A stretch of DNA of 64,000 nucleotides, taken from Paenibacillus lignilyticus. GTDB taxonomy: Bacteria > Bacillota > Bacilli > Paenibacillales > Paenibacillaceae. Every line of letters begins with the position of its first letter. The stretch's first letter is position 1. Below the pieces are notes generated by a model, which saw only the letters and a list, made by a program, of their open reading frames with translations, was not told where the DNA came from and searched no databases. A program made the position numbers and the translations under genes. Shown piece after piece: positions 17,595-26,313 of this stretch. The stretch is from NCBI RefSeq assembly GCF_017942085.1, contig NZ_JAGKSP010000010.1:158880-222879 (forward strand), in the 5' to 3' direction.

Positions 17595-18230
17595 CTAAAT
17601 CAGGTCCACATAAAGCGGACCATACGTCTCTTCCTTGCCTCCGGCGACGAGCTTCATCTCCAGCATGTCGCCGTCCGCCAGCGGACCGACGCCGGCCGGT
17701 GTGCCGGTGTAGATGACATCGCCGGCGCCAAGTCCCATGTTGGTGCCGATGAAGTCGATCAGCTGCTGCAGCGGGAAGATCATGTCCTGCGGGCAGCCGG
17801 CCTGCACCGTCTCCTCGTTCTTAAGCAGGCTGAAGGTTAACTGCGTGAAATCCTCCACGCCGGTAAACGGGCTGAACGGACTCAGCACCGCGGAACCGAC
17901 GAAGCCTTTCGCGAGCAGCCAAGGATGGCGCTTCTCCTTCAGCTTCGACTGCACATCGCGCGCGGTTAGGTCGATGCCGAGCGCGATGCCGTCCACAAGC
18001 TCCTCGGCCTTCATGCCCGGGCGGTAGCTGGCACCGATGCGCACGACAACCTCCAGCTCATAATGGATTTCGCCGATGGTGCCAGGCAGTTCAAGCTTGC
18101 CCACTGCGGGATGAAGCGCATGGGTGGGCTTGGAGAAGATCATCGGCTCCTCCGGTACATCGTTGCCGAGCTCTTTGGCATGCAGGGCATAATTGCGTCC
18201 AACGCAATAAATATTGCGGATCGATTCCAT
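17595..18230 (-). CDS. Fumarylacetoacetate hydrolase (FAH) family protein
   Basis: A 211-residue single-domain FAH protein of the acylpyruvase/isomerase group. It begins with IYCVGRNYALHAKELG, typical of the family. The metal-binding acidic cluster lies in GEIHYELEVVVRIG, and the second acidic ligand in ALGIDLTARDVQ. LLAKGFVGSAVLSPF and DVIYTGTPAGVGPLADGD complete the active-site region. I chose the ATG at 18230, about ten bases from AAAGGAC. Family members cleave or decarboxylate acylpyruvates, oxaloacetate or fumarylpyruvate. No aromatic degradation genes are adjacent, so the substrate stays open. It is transcribed alone. Confidence 0.87.
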   Translation of the reverse strand: MESIRNIYCVGRNYALHAKELGNDVPEEPMIFSKPTHALHPAVGKLELPGTIGEIHYELEVVVRIGASYRPGMKAEELVDGIALGIDLTARDVQSKLKEKRHPWLLAKGFVGSAVLSPFSPFTGVEDFTQLTFSLLKNEETVQAGCPQDMIFPLQQLIDFIGTNMGLGAGDVIYTGTPAGVGPLADGDMLEMKLVAGGKEETYGPLYVDLI

Positions 18231-18333
18231 GGATATAACGTCCTTTCGCATGAGGAAAATGGTACTTCACAACAGGGTTTTAACGCTATTAATATCATAG
18301 CACGATTGGGGCATTTTCAATAAGCTCGGAACT

Positions 18334-18418
18334 CGTCCAAGGCACTCGTTATCCTTATTAGGGAACTCGCCGAAGGCGCTCATATCCATTTGATTTGGCG
18401 CCGAAGGCGCTGATATCC
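18334..18418. repeat. Three short direct repeats containing GCGCC-GAA-GGCGC hairpins
   Basis: Related copies of about 20 bp start near 18334, 18368 and 18399 (CGCCGAAGGCGCTCATATCC in the middle copy). The last two contain a small perfect hairpin. The spacing is 31-34 bp, so this element does not follow the 51/62 pattern of the other arrays. The remaining 18231-18557 region holds only the promoter described next. Confidence 0.75.
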
Positions 18419-18495
18419 CTTTTCACAGGTGTAGAAAAGGTCGCTTTTTTAAACACAACCTTGAAAAAGCAAACCTCACTCCTTGATTTCGCGCA

Positions 18496-18524
18496 TTGTT
18501 GCTGATGCCTCTGTGCATGATAAT
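18496..18524 (+). promoter_or_regulatory. Putative sigma-A promoter for the sugar-binding protein gene
   Basis: TTGTTG and GATAAT are separated by exactly 17 bp, 34 bp before the start codon. Confidence 0.55.
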
Positions 18525-18557
18525 AAGCGTATATCAACCCGAGGGGGAATAGAGAAC

Positions 18558-19901
18558 ATGGCAAGCAAAACATTGAAAACAACTGCAATCGCGTTGTCGG
18601 CAGCAGCCTTGCTGCTTGGAGCAACAGCTTGTGGCAACAAAACTGACAACACAGCAGATAATACGAATACAGGTACAAACGCAGGCGGCAACAAAGGTGA
18701 CGAGAAAGTAACGATCACGTTCCAGAACATCTACCCGGATCCTGAAACGCCTTCCTACAAAATGCTTCACTCGCTCGTGGATCAATACCAGAAGGATCAC
18801 CCGAACGTAACGATCGAGCTGGATACGCTCAACACCGACCAACAGAAGCTGAAGCTTAAAACACAAGCCGCTTCCAAAGAAGTGCCGGACATCACAATCG
18901 TGAATCCATCCGCACAAATGAAGCCTTTCGTAGACGCCGGCCTCTTCGCTCCGCTGAACGACATGCTGGATCAGAACGGCCTGAAAGATACATTCCAAAA
19001 AGGTCTTCTCGACTACTACAGCTTCGACAACAACGTATACGCGTTGCCTGACGGCAACAACATCGAAGTTGTTTACTACAACAAAGATCTGTTCGCACAG
19101 GCTGGCATCACTGAAGTGCCAACGACGTACGAGCAATTCATCGATGACGTGAAGAAATTGAAAGCAAAAAACATCACGCCAATCGCAATCGGTGAAAAAG
19201 ATTCCTGGACAGGTTCGTTCTTGTTCATGAACGTATTGCTTCGCACAAACGGCGGCCCTGGCTTCCTGCAAGACGTGCAAGACGGCAAGAAAACATTCAA
19301 CGATCCTGCATTCGTAGACGCAGTATCCAAAATGCAAGACCTGATCCAAGCAAAAGCATTCAACGAAGGTGCAACTTCCGTTGACTACAATACAGGCGGC
19401 AACCTCTTCAAAACAGGTAAAGCGGCTATGATGATCATGGGTACTTGGGAAACAGGCGCAATCGATGCTTCCTCCGTTGGCGGCAAAGTCGGCGCATTCA
19501 AATTCCCTACAGTCGGCGGCAAAGGCGATCCAGACCAATTCATGCTTGCTCCGGGTTCCGCATTCGCAATCTCGGCTAACAGCAAACATCTGCAAGCTAC
19601 AAAAGATTTCTTGAACTACTTCATGCTGAACATGCCTAAGAAACAGTTCGAGCTGAAAAACGCAGTAGGTAGCGGTCAAATCATTGAAGGCGACTTCAAA
19701 GCAGCCGGCTACTCCGACCTTGCAATCAGCGTGCTTGATCTGTTCAAAGGCGTTAAAGGCGGCGACCTGGCATTCGATAACACAATGAAACCTGCGATCG
19801 CGCAAGCTCACCTTAGCAGCATCCAAAACATGTTCGTTCAAAAGGTTGACCCTGCAGCGGTAGCTCAGGAACACCAAGCAGCATTTGACGCGAACAAATA
19901 A
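18558..19901 (+). CDS. ABC transporter sugar-binding lipoprotein (family 1)
   Basis: The ATG at 18558 follows GAGGGGG. A lipoprotein signal ends in LLGATAC with Cys25, followed by an Asn/Thr-rich linker. The rest is a 447-residue periplasmic-binding fold of family 1: ITFQNIYPDPETP at the start, VPDITIVNPSAQMKPFVDAG, YALPDGNNIEVVYYNKDLF, KAAMMIMGTWETGAID and the late GSAFAISANSKH, all typical for malto-oligosaccharide, raffinose or multiple-sugar binding proteins. Two permeases, a YesM-type kinase and a YesN-type regulator follow. Codon choice (many AAC, ATC, GCA and ACA codons) differs from its neighbours and suggests high expression. A hairpin after the stop probably sets a high ratio of binding protein to permease. 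The sugar is unknown. Confidence 0.92.
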   Translation: MASKTLKTTAIALSAAALLLGATACGNKTDNTADNTNTGTNAGGNKGDEKVTITFQNIYPDPETPSYKMLHSLVDQYQKDHPNVTIELDTLNTDQQKLKLKTQAASKEVPDITIVNPSAQMKPFVDAGLFAPLNDMLDQNGLKDTFQKGLLDYYSFDNNVYALPDGNNIEVVYYNKDLFAQAGITEVPTTYEQFIDDVKKLKAKNITPIAIGEKDSWTGSFLFMNVLLRTNGGPGFLQDVQDGKKTFNDPAFVDAVSKMQDLIQAKAFNEGATSVDYNTGGNLFKTGKAAMMIMGTWETGAIDASSVGGKVGAFKFPTVGGKGDPDQFMLAPGSAFAISANSKHLQATKDFLNYFMLNMPKKQFELKNAVGSGQIIEGDFKAAGYSDLAISVLDLFKGVKGGDLAFDNTMKPAIAQAHLSSIQNMFVQKVDPAAVAQEHQAAFDANK

Positions 19902-19914
19902 GAATCATAATAGC

Positions 19915-19972
19915 TAGTCGTTTGCGGGTGGAGGCATTCTTAGCGGCTTCCACCCGTTTACGACTTTCTTTT
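19915..19972 (+). terminator. Intercistronic attenuator between binding protein and permeases
   Basis: AGTCG...CGGGTGGA pairs with TCCACCCG...CGACT in a long stem, followed by TTCTTTTC. It lies within the operon 14 bp after the binding-protein stop, so partial termination is likely. Confidence 0.75.
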
Positions 19973-20001
19973 CAATCCATTACGATCAGGAGGCAACCCC
20001 A

Positions 20002-20892
20002 GTGAATGTTTTAAAAGTCCCGGCCCGCACTATTGCAGTTTTCGTCCTGCCGTGTCTGCTTCTCTATATCTGCCTCGTGTTCGTTCCGATCGTCGTTTCG
20101 GTTTACGACAGCTTGCTGGATTGGGACAGCATCAACAAGGCGAAATTTATCGGGCTCGATAACTTTAAAACGATCCTGACCGAAGATAACAACTTCTGGC
20201 CATCCGTTCGCCGCACATTGATGTACTCGGTATTTTCCATGTTGGAAATTCCGATCTGTCTTTTTATCGCAGCACTGATGAATCGTTACGTGCGTAAAGC
20301 AAACACGCTGGTTTCGCTATACTTTGTACCTGTAATTCTGTCTGTTGTTATCATTGGTCAGCTTTGGAAAACCATCTATAACCCAACTGAAATGGGCGGT
20401 ATGCTGAACGGCGTTCTGACCGCGGTTGGACTGGAAAGCTGGACGCGCAGCTGGCTCACAGAGCCGAAAGTCGCGATGTACTGTCTGTATTTTGTATCCC
20501 TTTGGCAATACTTCGGTTACCATTTGCTCATTCAATACACCGGTGTACAGAACATTTCGAGTGAAATCTATGAAGCGGCCAAAATCGACGGCGCGGAAGG
20601 CTTTAAATCCGACTGGTACATTACGTATCCGATGGCGATTCCGATCTTCAAAATCTCGATCATTCTTGCGTTTATCGGCTCCTTGCAAGCCTTCGACCTT
20701 GTTTGGGTTATGACAGGCGGCGGTCCCGCACATGCAACGGATACCATTTCGATGCATATGTACAACATGTCGTTCCTATCCCTCAAATACGGATACGGAA
20801 GTGCACTCGCTACAATCCTTGTAATGATTTGCTTAATCTTTACGGTCGTCATCAATTTCGTCTTTAAAAAAGTCGAAGCGAAATACAGCTAG
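20002..20892 (+). CDS. Sugar ABC transporter permease (MalF/UgpA-like)
   Basis: A 296-residue permease with six hydrophobic segments. The GTG start follows AGGAGG. The cytoplasmic EAA loop reads YEAAKIDGAEGFKSDWYI, which contacts the transporter ATPase. The first helix (IAVFVLPCLLLYICLVFVPIV) and the periplasmic SLLDWDSINKAKFIGLDNFK are typical of binding-protein-dependent sugar permeases. It pairs with the second permease 17 bp downstream. No ATPase gene is present in this operon, so a shared MsmK/UgpC-type ATPase elsewhere is expected. Confidence 0.92.
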   Translation: MNVLKVPARTIAVFVLPCLLLYICLVFVPIVVSVYDSLLDWDSINKAKFIGLDNFKTILTEDNNFWPSVRRTLMYSVFSMLEIPICLFIAALMNRYVRKANTLVSLYFVPVILSVVIIGQLWKTIYNPTEMGGMLNGVLTAVGLESWTRSWLTEPKVAMYCLYFVSLWQYFGYHLLIQYTGVQNISSEIYEAAKIDGAEGFKSDWYITYPMAIPIFKISIILAFIGSLQAFDLVWVMTGGGPAHATDTISMHMYNMSFLSLKYGYGSALATILVMICLIFTVVINFVFKKVEAKYS

Positions 20893-20909
20893 AAGGGAGA
20901 ACTAAGATC

Positions 20910-21734
20910 ATGGCAAGTATTAAAAAAGGGCTCGTGTATCTGCTTCTCTCGATCCTTGTCGTCACGCAAATTTACCCATTGCTCTGGCTTGTGCTGTACT
21001 CGCTCAAAACGAACGAGCAAATTCTCGGCGGACATTTCTTTTCCCTGCCGACCACGCCGCAATGGGGTAACTATAAAGCCGCTTATACAAGCGGCCATTA
21101 CTTGAAATACTTGAGCAACAGCCTTATCGTGACTTCGATCACACTGGTGTGCGTTATCGTGCTGAGCTCAATGGTGGCTTATGCGATTTCGCGTTTCAAA
21201 TGGAAGTATGGACCGCTTGTAACACTGGTCTTCTTGCTTGGGATGATGATTCCGATGCAAGCAACGCTTCTGCCGCTTATGGTTATTTTCAGCAACTTGG
21301 ATATTCTGAACACGCGTTTGTCGCTCATCCTGCCGTACATCGCGTTTTCGACGCCGATCGCCGTCTTTATCCTTAGCGGATTTATGCGCGGTATCCCGGC
21401 TGAGATCGAAGAGTCGGCCTTTATGGACGGAGCAAGCGTATACCGGATCTTCCGCAGCATCATTTTGCCGATATCGGTTCCGCCGATTATGACAGTCGTT
21501 ATCCTGACGTTCATCACGATTTGGAACGAGTATATCATGGCAGCGACATTTATCTCTGCGGAGAAGTTGAAAACTCTTCCTTTCGGCATATATAATTTCG
21601 TTAGCCAGTACAACGCCAATTTCGGTGCAATCGGTGCATACCTTGTGCTTGGCGCCTTGCCGGTCATGCTCGTTTACTTCGTCCTTTCCGAGAAAATCAC
21701 GAAGGGTATGGTAGCCGGAGCGGTGAAAGGGTAA
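20910..21734 (+). CDS. Sugar ABC transporter permease (MalG/UgpE-like)
   Basis: A 274-residue partner permease, six helices, with the EAA-loop sequence EIEESAFMDGASVYRIFRSI. It starts with an ATG after AAGGGAG. The N-terminal VTQIYPLLWLVLYSLKTNEQI and the C-terminal SEKITKGMVAGAVKG are family hallmarks. It directly follows its partner, and the sensor kinase gene starts 30 bp downstream, so transport and sensing genes are probably co-transcribed. Confidence 0.92.
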   Translation: MASIKKGLVYLLLSILVVTQIYPLLWLVLYSLKTNEQILGGHFFSLPTTPQWGNYKAAYTSGHYLKYLSNSLIVTSITLVCVIVLSSMVAYAISRFKWKYGPLVTLVFLLGMMIPMQATLLPLMVIFSNLDILNTRLSLILPYIAFSTPIAVFILSGFMRGIPAEIEESAFMDGASVYRIFRSIILPISVPPIMTVVILTFITIWNEYIMAATFISAEKLKTLPFGIYNFVSQYNANFGAIGAYLVLGALPVMLVYFVLSEKITKGMVAGAVKG

Positions 21735-21764
21735 GGAATGGGTTCATGAGAGGCGGAAAGGCCA

Positions 21765-23594
21765 GTGTCACGCGGATTTCATTCGATTCAATACCGATTA
21801 TTCGTGCTGTTCCTGATCAGTATGGCGGCAATCTTACTGATCGTCAGCATTCTGTACTATAACCGAACGACGGTGCAATTTCATGAGAAGGTCAGCGGCT
21901 TATCCAAGCAGAACGTTTCGCAGACGGTAGGTTTGTTTGACCTTCTTCTGAAAGGCTATGACAGTCTGTCCAAATCCGTCATCGGCAATAATGATTTGGC
22001 TCGTATTTTGAGCAACCCTTCAGTCGACAGCCCTGCTGTCGATTATTTTAATGAGCGGAACATTACGAATATCCTTGGCGCCGCTTTCCTGTCGCAGGAA
22101 GATATAATCGGGATTCATGTATTAACCGATAAAGGGAAAGTGTATAACTATGGGAACTACGCCAATGTCGTTGACCCGAACTATGCGAAGACCGATTGGT
22201 ACAAAAAAATCAAAGCCTCTTCCGGCAGCATGGTATGGCTGGGCGTGTTTGAACACTCCATTATCGATCAGGTAGAGGACCGCTCCGTGTTTGCTTTTGG
22301 CCGGCCGATCTATGATTTGAACAATCATAAGCAGGTAGGCATTGAGCTGTTCGAAACAAGTCCGAGGGCGATTATTGCGGCTATGGAAAATTTGAAGCTT
22401 GGCGCGCATAGCCAGGTTTTTTTGATGTCCGGTGAGGGGAAGGTCATCTCGACGACCTCGATCACTTGGGATGAACCCTGGCTGGCGAGCTTAGAGCGCC
22501 CGATTGATGGGATTCCGGTGGTTATGGAGAAAGATGATCAGCTAATCGTATCTTCGAAGCTTCCTTATGCGGATTGGACGGTGCTCAGCGTGACGCCGGA
22601 TAAGGATCTCAATGTGGAGCTGGCGGAGACGCAGCGGTTTCTGCTTCTGGTCGGCGCTGCGCTCGTGCTCGTTGCGACGCTCATCGCGACGATTTTCTCG
22701 CGGACGATATCTTCGCCGCTTAAGCGGTTGATCTCCGAGATGAAGCAGGTCGAAATCGGTAATTTCCGCGGCTCGCTGAATGTGACCTCGTATCAAGAAA
22801 TCAATATCTTGGTCGCCTCCTTTAATCAGATGGTGAATCAGATCGCCGAGCTCATCGAGCGGGTGAAGATCTCCTCCGTCAGCGAGAAGAATGCGGAGCT
22901 GAAGGCGCTGCAATCGCAGGTGAATCCCCATTTTCTCTATAACACGCTCGATATGATCTACTGGATGCTCGATGAGAAAGGCCATGACCGACTGGGAGAG
23001 GTGGTGCTGTCTCTATCGCGGCTGTTCCGTTACAGCAGTTATTGGGATGAGAATGCGGTGAGTTTGCGGGAGGAAATCGAGCAGACCGAGCATTATCTGA
23101 CGATTATTGTGACACGGCTGGAAGGGCGCCTAACCGTGGATATCGATGTAGGGGAACCGTGGCTGAACATCCCGTTGCCCAAAATGACGCTGCAGCCCAT
23201 TATCGAAAATGCGGTGAAATACGGCTTGGAGCCGCTGGTTGATCGGTGCGGTTCACTGCGCGTCTATACGGAAGCGGATGAACGTCAGCTGCGCATTATC
23301 GTGCAGGATAACGGCGCGGGGATAGACGAGGCTGCGCTGACAAGGTTAAATGCATCGCTGCTGAATCCGGAGGATGAGGCAGAACGTGAGGAGCATGAGG
23401 AAGTCCGGCATGAAGGCGGCATCGGTCTAGTGAACCTGCAGCGACGGATCCGGCATATGTATGGCGAAGCGTACGGCGTTGAACTGAGGAGTGTGCTGAA
23501 CGAAGGGACAACGGCGATTATTACGGTGCCGCTTCTGCCGCCGACCAAGGAAGGAGGAAATGCCCATGGCAGTGAATATTCTCATCGCGGATGA
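21765..23594 (+). CDS. Sensor histidine kinase, YesM type
   Basis: A 609-residue membrane kinase. One N-terminal helix (LFVLFLISMAAILLIVSILYY) is followed by an extracellular dCACHE-like domain (about 35-285), a second helix (FLLLVGAALVLVATLIATIF), a HAMP domain and the His_kinase domain. The phospho-acceptor His389 sits in QVNPHFLYNTLD. The ATPase has QPIIENAVKYGL and DNGAGI, then a GGIGLVNLQRRI lid. The GTG start at 21765 has GGAAAGG close upstream. The 3' end overlaps the regulator gene by 29 bp. It should sense an extracellular sugar, or the loaded binding protein, and phosphorylate the next gene product. Confidence 0.9.
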   Translation: MSRGFHSIQYRLFVLFLISMAAILLIVSILYYNRTTVQFHEKVSGLSKQNVSQTVGLFDLLLKGYDSLSKSVIGNNDLARILSNPSVDSPAVDYFNERNITNILGAAFLSQEDIIGIHVLTDKGKVYNYGNYANVVDPNYAKTDWYKKIKASSGSMVWLGVFEHSIIDQVEDRSVFAFGRPIYDLNNHKQVGIELFETSPRAIIAAMENLKLGAHSQVFLMSGEGKVISTTSITWDEPWLASLERPIDGIPVVMEKDDQLIVSSKLPYADWTVLSVTPDKDLNVELAETQRFLLLVGAALVLVATLIATIFSRTISSPLKRLISEMKQVEIGNFRGSLNVTSYQEINILVASFNQMVNQIAELIERVKISSVSEKNAELKALQSQVNPHFLYNTLDMIYWMLDEKGHDRLGEVVLSLSRLFRYSSYWDENAVSLREEIEQTEHYLTIIVTRLEGRLTVDIDVGEPWLNIPLPKMTLQPIIENAVKYGLEPLVDRCGSLRVYTEADERQLRIIVQDNGAGIDEAALTRLNASLLNPEDEAEREEHEEVRHEGGIGLVNLQRRIRHMYGEAYGVELRSVLNEGTTAIITVPLLPPTKEGGNAHGSEYSHRG

Positions 23595-24744
23595 TGAAAG
23601 CGTCATACGGGAGGGTGTGAAACGGACGATTAAGCGGGCTTTTCCCGACTACTCCATTCATTTGGCGGCTTCGGCAGAAGAAGCGGTTAAGCTCATGGAC
23701 AGCCAGCCGATTGATATCGTGCTGACGGATATCCTCATGCCCGGCATCGATGGCTTGGAGTTTATGAAAATGTCACGCCGCAAGTACCCCCATGCCAAGT
23801 GGGTCGTCATCTCCGCGCATTCCGAGTTCTCGTACGCCCAGAAGGCGGTTCGCCTCGGTGCGCGCGATTATTTGCTTAAGCCAATCGGCAAGACGCGTCT
23901 TGTTGAGCTGATGGCGCAGCTGGCGGATGAGGCGAAGCAGGAGTCTGCGATTTCGAAGGAAAGCGAGCTGCTGAAGACGAACCTGAAGTACTTGCGGGAA
24001 GCGGTCTTTCAGCGGCTGGCCTCAGGGCTAGATATCGGCAATATGGACATTGGCGAGCTCATCGATCGTTACCCGGAATTCCGCTTGATCATGGTGCGCA
24101 TTGAAGAGGCGGTAAAGAACGTACAGCTGGAGCATTTTATTATCGAAAATGTGCTGTCTGAGCTGATTGATCGGCATGGACAGGGCTTTGTCGTCAACTT
24201 CGACCGTCAGAGCTTGCTGGGACTCGTGCAGCTGGAGGATAACCGGACGGAAGGGGATCTGCTGCAGGAGCTGCGCACGCATCTCACCCATTATCTGAAG
24301 GTGCCGTTTCATATTACGTATTCGGATATGATTCGCGAATTTACTCGAATCCCGGATGAGGTGCGTCGTCTGCGGCAGTCGTCGATAACGACGGCGGGCG
24401 ATCGCCAAGAGGGCGGGGATAAGGCAATCGAGGTGGCCTTGCAATATTTGAAGGCGCATTATAACGAGGAGCTATCGCTCGAGAAAGTAGCGTCGGTCGT
24501 ATTCTTGAACCCGATCTACTTCAGCCAGCTGTTCAAGCAGAAGACGGGGCAGGGGTACAAGGACTACGTCATCAGTCTGCGCATCGAGCAGGCGAGAGAG
24601 CTGCTGCTGCAGCCGGGCCTCAAGCTGGCCGAAATCGCCGAGCGAATCGGCTACGCGGATGTACGCCATTTCACGCAGGTGTTCCGCAGGAAGATGAACG
24701 TAACGCCGACGGAGTACCGCCAGCAGCTGATGGCGGAGAGGTAG
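23566..24744 (+). CDS. Response regulator with AraC-type DNA-binding domain (YesN type)
   Basis: A 392-residue regulator. The receiver domain has ILIADDESVIREG, phospho-acceptor Asp55 in VLTDILMPGIDG and Lys in LLKPI. A middle region of no recognised fold is followed by a C-terminal AraC helix-turn-helix pair (LSLEKVASVVFLNPIYFSQL, then KLAEIAERIGYADVRHFTQV) and the PTEYR ending. Of two close ATGs, the one at 23566 is eight bases from AGGAGG; the one at 23560 is too close. It likely activates the binding-protein promoter upstream. Confidence 0.92.
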   Translation: MAVNILIADDESVIREGVKRTIKRAFPDYSIHLAASAEEAVKLMDSQPIDIVLTDILMPGIDGLEFMKMSRRKYPHAKWVVISAHSEFSYAQKAVRLGARDYLLKPIGKTRLVELMAQLADEAKQESAISKESELLKTNLKYLREAVFQRLASGLDIGNMDIGELIDRYPEFRLIMVRIEEAVKNVQLEHFIIENVLSELIDRHGQGFVVNFDRQSLLGLVQLEDNRTEGDLLQELRTHLTHYLKVPFHITYSDMIREFTRIPDEVRRLRQSSITTAGDRQEGGDKAIEVALQYLKAHYNEELSLEKVASVVFLNPIYFSQLFKQKTGQGYKDYVISLRIEQARELLLQPGLKLAEIAERIGYADVRHFTQVFRRKMNVTPTEYRQQLMAER

Positions 24745-24765
24745 GCATGGGCTTATGCTGAAGCA

Positions 24766-24800
24766 GGTTCCAAGTAGATCTCCCGGTGGGCTTCATTCCC
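24766..24800. repeat. Single remnant of the 9.2-kb repeat family
   Basis: CCAAGTAGATCTCCCGGTGG followed by GCTTCAT matches one unit of the array at 9211-9590 (AAGTAGATCT...GAGCTTCAT). It is an isolated copy, so this family is dispersed and not a single local duplication. Confidence 0.7.
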
Positions 24801-24818
24801 GGTAACTTTTGTAATAGC

Positions 24819-24860
24819 CAGGGCTGAGTGATCGTCGTATGCGATCGGTCAGCCCTTTTT
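24819..24860 (+). terminator. Rho-independent terminator of the sugar ABC/YesMN operon
   Basis: AGGGCTGA pairs with TCAGCCC, with further GATCG/CGATC pairing inside, followed by TTTTTG. Confidence 0.9.
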
Positions 24861-24899
24861 GTTCGTCGTTGTTCCTACTGGGAGAAGCGGGAGTACAGA

Positions 24900-24969
24900 T
24901 GTTGCACAACTTGCAGCATTTTCGCCGAATAGCAGTCTTTATTTCGATCATGTTGCACATAAATCAACA
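24900..24969. repeat. Pair of TGTTGCA...TGCARCA-type elements 51 bp apart
   Basis: TGTTGCACAACTTGCAGCA starts at 24900 and TGTTGCACATAAATCAACA at 24951. Both are imperfect inverted repeats, and the sequence is the same as the array at 50365-50549. Confidence 0.8.
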
Positions 24970-25007
24970 TTCCGCCGCAAGGGGAGATTGATGAAGAGGG
25001 AAGGAGG

Positions 25008-26060
25008 TTAGTGCTCCTCATCGTCGTCTACAGCAACCCCCAGCTGGCGATTCTTCTCCTTGAAGCGCGAGTTGTGCGAGGAGACGTAGGCCGTCTTGTC
25101 GGCGGCCGGGTCGAGATAGGTTTTGACGCTGTTGGTCGCATTGACGGCATCGGTGAACGTGCCGGCGATCAGATGCACTTTGCTGTCGTGCATGACGAAA
25201 TCGCCTGCTGCGAAGACGCCGGGCAGATTCGTCTCCATTTTGCTGCTGACATGGGCGTTCCAGTCCCCCATCTCAATGCCCCAATCCCGGATACCGCCAA
25301 AGTTATAACGCAGGCCATGGTTGACGATGACCGCATCCACGCTCAGCTCTTCCACCTCACCCGTTTCCATATGGGAAATCGTTACGCGGTCGATTGCGTT
25401 TCCGTTGCTGCTGTGCAGCGCCTGTACGGCGTATGGCGTCCGAACGGACGCGGATGATTGCCTCATCTGCGTCACGTTGCGCTCATGGCCGCCGAATTTA
25501 TCCCGCCGATGCACGACGGTCAGGCTTGCCGCAATCGGCTCGATCATATTGGCCCAGTCGACCGCAGAGTCGCCGCCGCCGGAGATGAGCACATGTTTGC
25601 CGCGGAACTCCTCCAGCGACTGCACCGTGTAATGCAGGTTCGTCACCTCGAAACGGTCCGCACCTTCAATCTCAAGCTTAGCCAGCTCCAGGATGCCGTA
25701 GCCGATCGCAAGCACGACCGAACGTGTCCAGTGCTGCTCCCCTGAAGCGGCAGTAAGCAGGATCGTATCGTCTGCCCGCCGCTCCATCCCGATAATATGC
25801 TGACCGAGCACGACAGTCGGCTCGAAAGTCATCGCTTGCGTCACCAGCTGCTCGATTAACTTGGCGCCGAGCGTAGGCGTGAGACCGCCAACATCCCAAA
25901 TCATTTTCTCCGGATAGATGAGAATACGTCCGCCAAGCTCCTCGCGTGCTTCAATCAGCTTCGTCTTCATCTCCCGCATGCCGCTATAGAAAGCGGTGTA
26001 GAGGCCGGCCGGGCCGCCTCCGATAATGGTTACATCGAATAATTCCAGGTGATTGTTCAT
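25008..26060 (-). CDS. Ferredoxin/flavodoxin-NADP reductase-like flavoprotein (YumC/IruO type)
   Basis: A 350-residue two-dinucleotide-binding flavoprotein. The FAD motif is VTIIGGGPAGLYTAFYSGMR, the NADPH motif VLISGGGDSAVDWANM with VVHRRDKFGGHE, and the C-terminal FAD contact is GVFAAGDF with DSKVHLIAGTFTDAVNA. This arrangement is that of thioredoxin-reductase-like ferredoxin-NADP reductases; there is no CxxC redox pair, so it is not a thioredoxin reductase. IruO of Staphylococcus, a relative, is Fur-regulated and reduces haem oxygenase or siderophore iron. A perfect Fur box lies 105 bp upstream on the divergent side, so a role in iron release is plausible but inferred. Confidence 0.85.
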   Translation of the reverse strand: MNNHLELFDVTIIGGGPAGLYTAFYSGMREMKTKLIEAREELGGRILIYPEKMIWDVGGLTPTLGAKLIEQLVTQAMTFEPTVVLGQHIIGMERRADDTILLTAASGEQHWTRSVVLAIGYGILELAKLEIEGADRFEVTNLHYTVQSLEEFRGKHVLISGGGDSAVDWANMIEPIAASLTVVHRRDKFGGHERNVTQMRQSSASVRTPYAVQALHSSNGNAIDRVTISHMETGEVEELSVDAVIVNHGLRYNFGGIRDWGIEMGDWNAHVSSKMETNLPGVFAAGDFVMHDSKVHLIAGTFTDAVNATNSVKTYLDPAADKTAYVSSHNSRFKEKNRQLGVAVDDDEEH

Positions 26061-26164
26061 TATGTGTGCCTACTTTCTTCTACTATAATCAAGTCCGTTT
26101 ACCGCTGCTCGTAACGTAATGAAGAGTGGTTAACAAAAACAAAGCTCACGAAAAATATATGATA

Positions 26165-26181
26165 GTGATAATCATTATCAC
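26165..26181. promoter_or_regulatory. Perfect 7-1-7 Fur box
   Basis: GTGATAATCATTATCAC is a perfect palindrome containing TGATAATNATTATCA, the full Bacillus Fur consensus. Overlapping partial copies extend it on both sides (GATAGTGATAAT, CATAATTATCAT), allowing two Fur dimers. It lies between the divergent reductase gene and the 22-codon ORF, and could repress both when iron is plentiful. Confidence 0.88.
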
Positions 26182-26216
26182 CATAATTATCATACAACGA
26201 AAGGAGGAGAAATCAT

Positions 26217-26285
26217 ATGAACAAAATGTTAATTCCTGCTGGTCCTCAAGAAATAAAAAAAAAGACCGAACAGAGAGTCCCATGA
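26217..26285 (+). CDS. Fur-box-linked 22-residue ORF
   Basis: An ATG follows AAGGAGGAG with a seven-base spacer, one of the best ribosome sites in the window, 36 bp downstream of the Fur box. The peptide begins MNKMLIPAGPQE and continues with KKKTEQRV; it is basic and has no signal peptide. It ends inside the hairpin that terminates the opposing gene. It could be a Fur-regulated mini-protein comparable in setting to FbpC of Bacillus, the leader of a regulatory RNA, or the stump of a deleted gene. No homologue is recognised. Confidence 0.4.
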   Translation: MNKMLIPAGPQEIKKKTEQRVP

Positions 26286-26303
26286 CATCTCTGCTCGGTC
26301 TTT
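26252..26303 (-). terminator. Terminator of the GH4 operon, possibly bidirectional
   Basis: AAAGACCGAACAGAGA pairs with TCTCTGCTCGGTCTTT with one internal mismatch. On the minus strand it is followed by a run of nine T. On the plus strand the run is only TTTGTCT. Confidence 0.9.
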
Positions 26304-26313
26304 GTCTATCCGA

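Noticed and set aside
18534..19877. 447-residue minus-strand open frame opposite the sugar-binding protein
   Set aside because: Cys/Val-rich composition is an antisense shadow caused by codon bias of the real gene; no motif or ribosome site.
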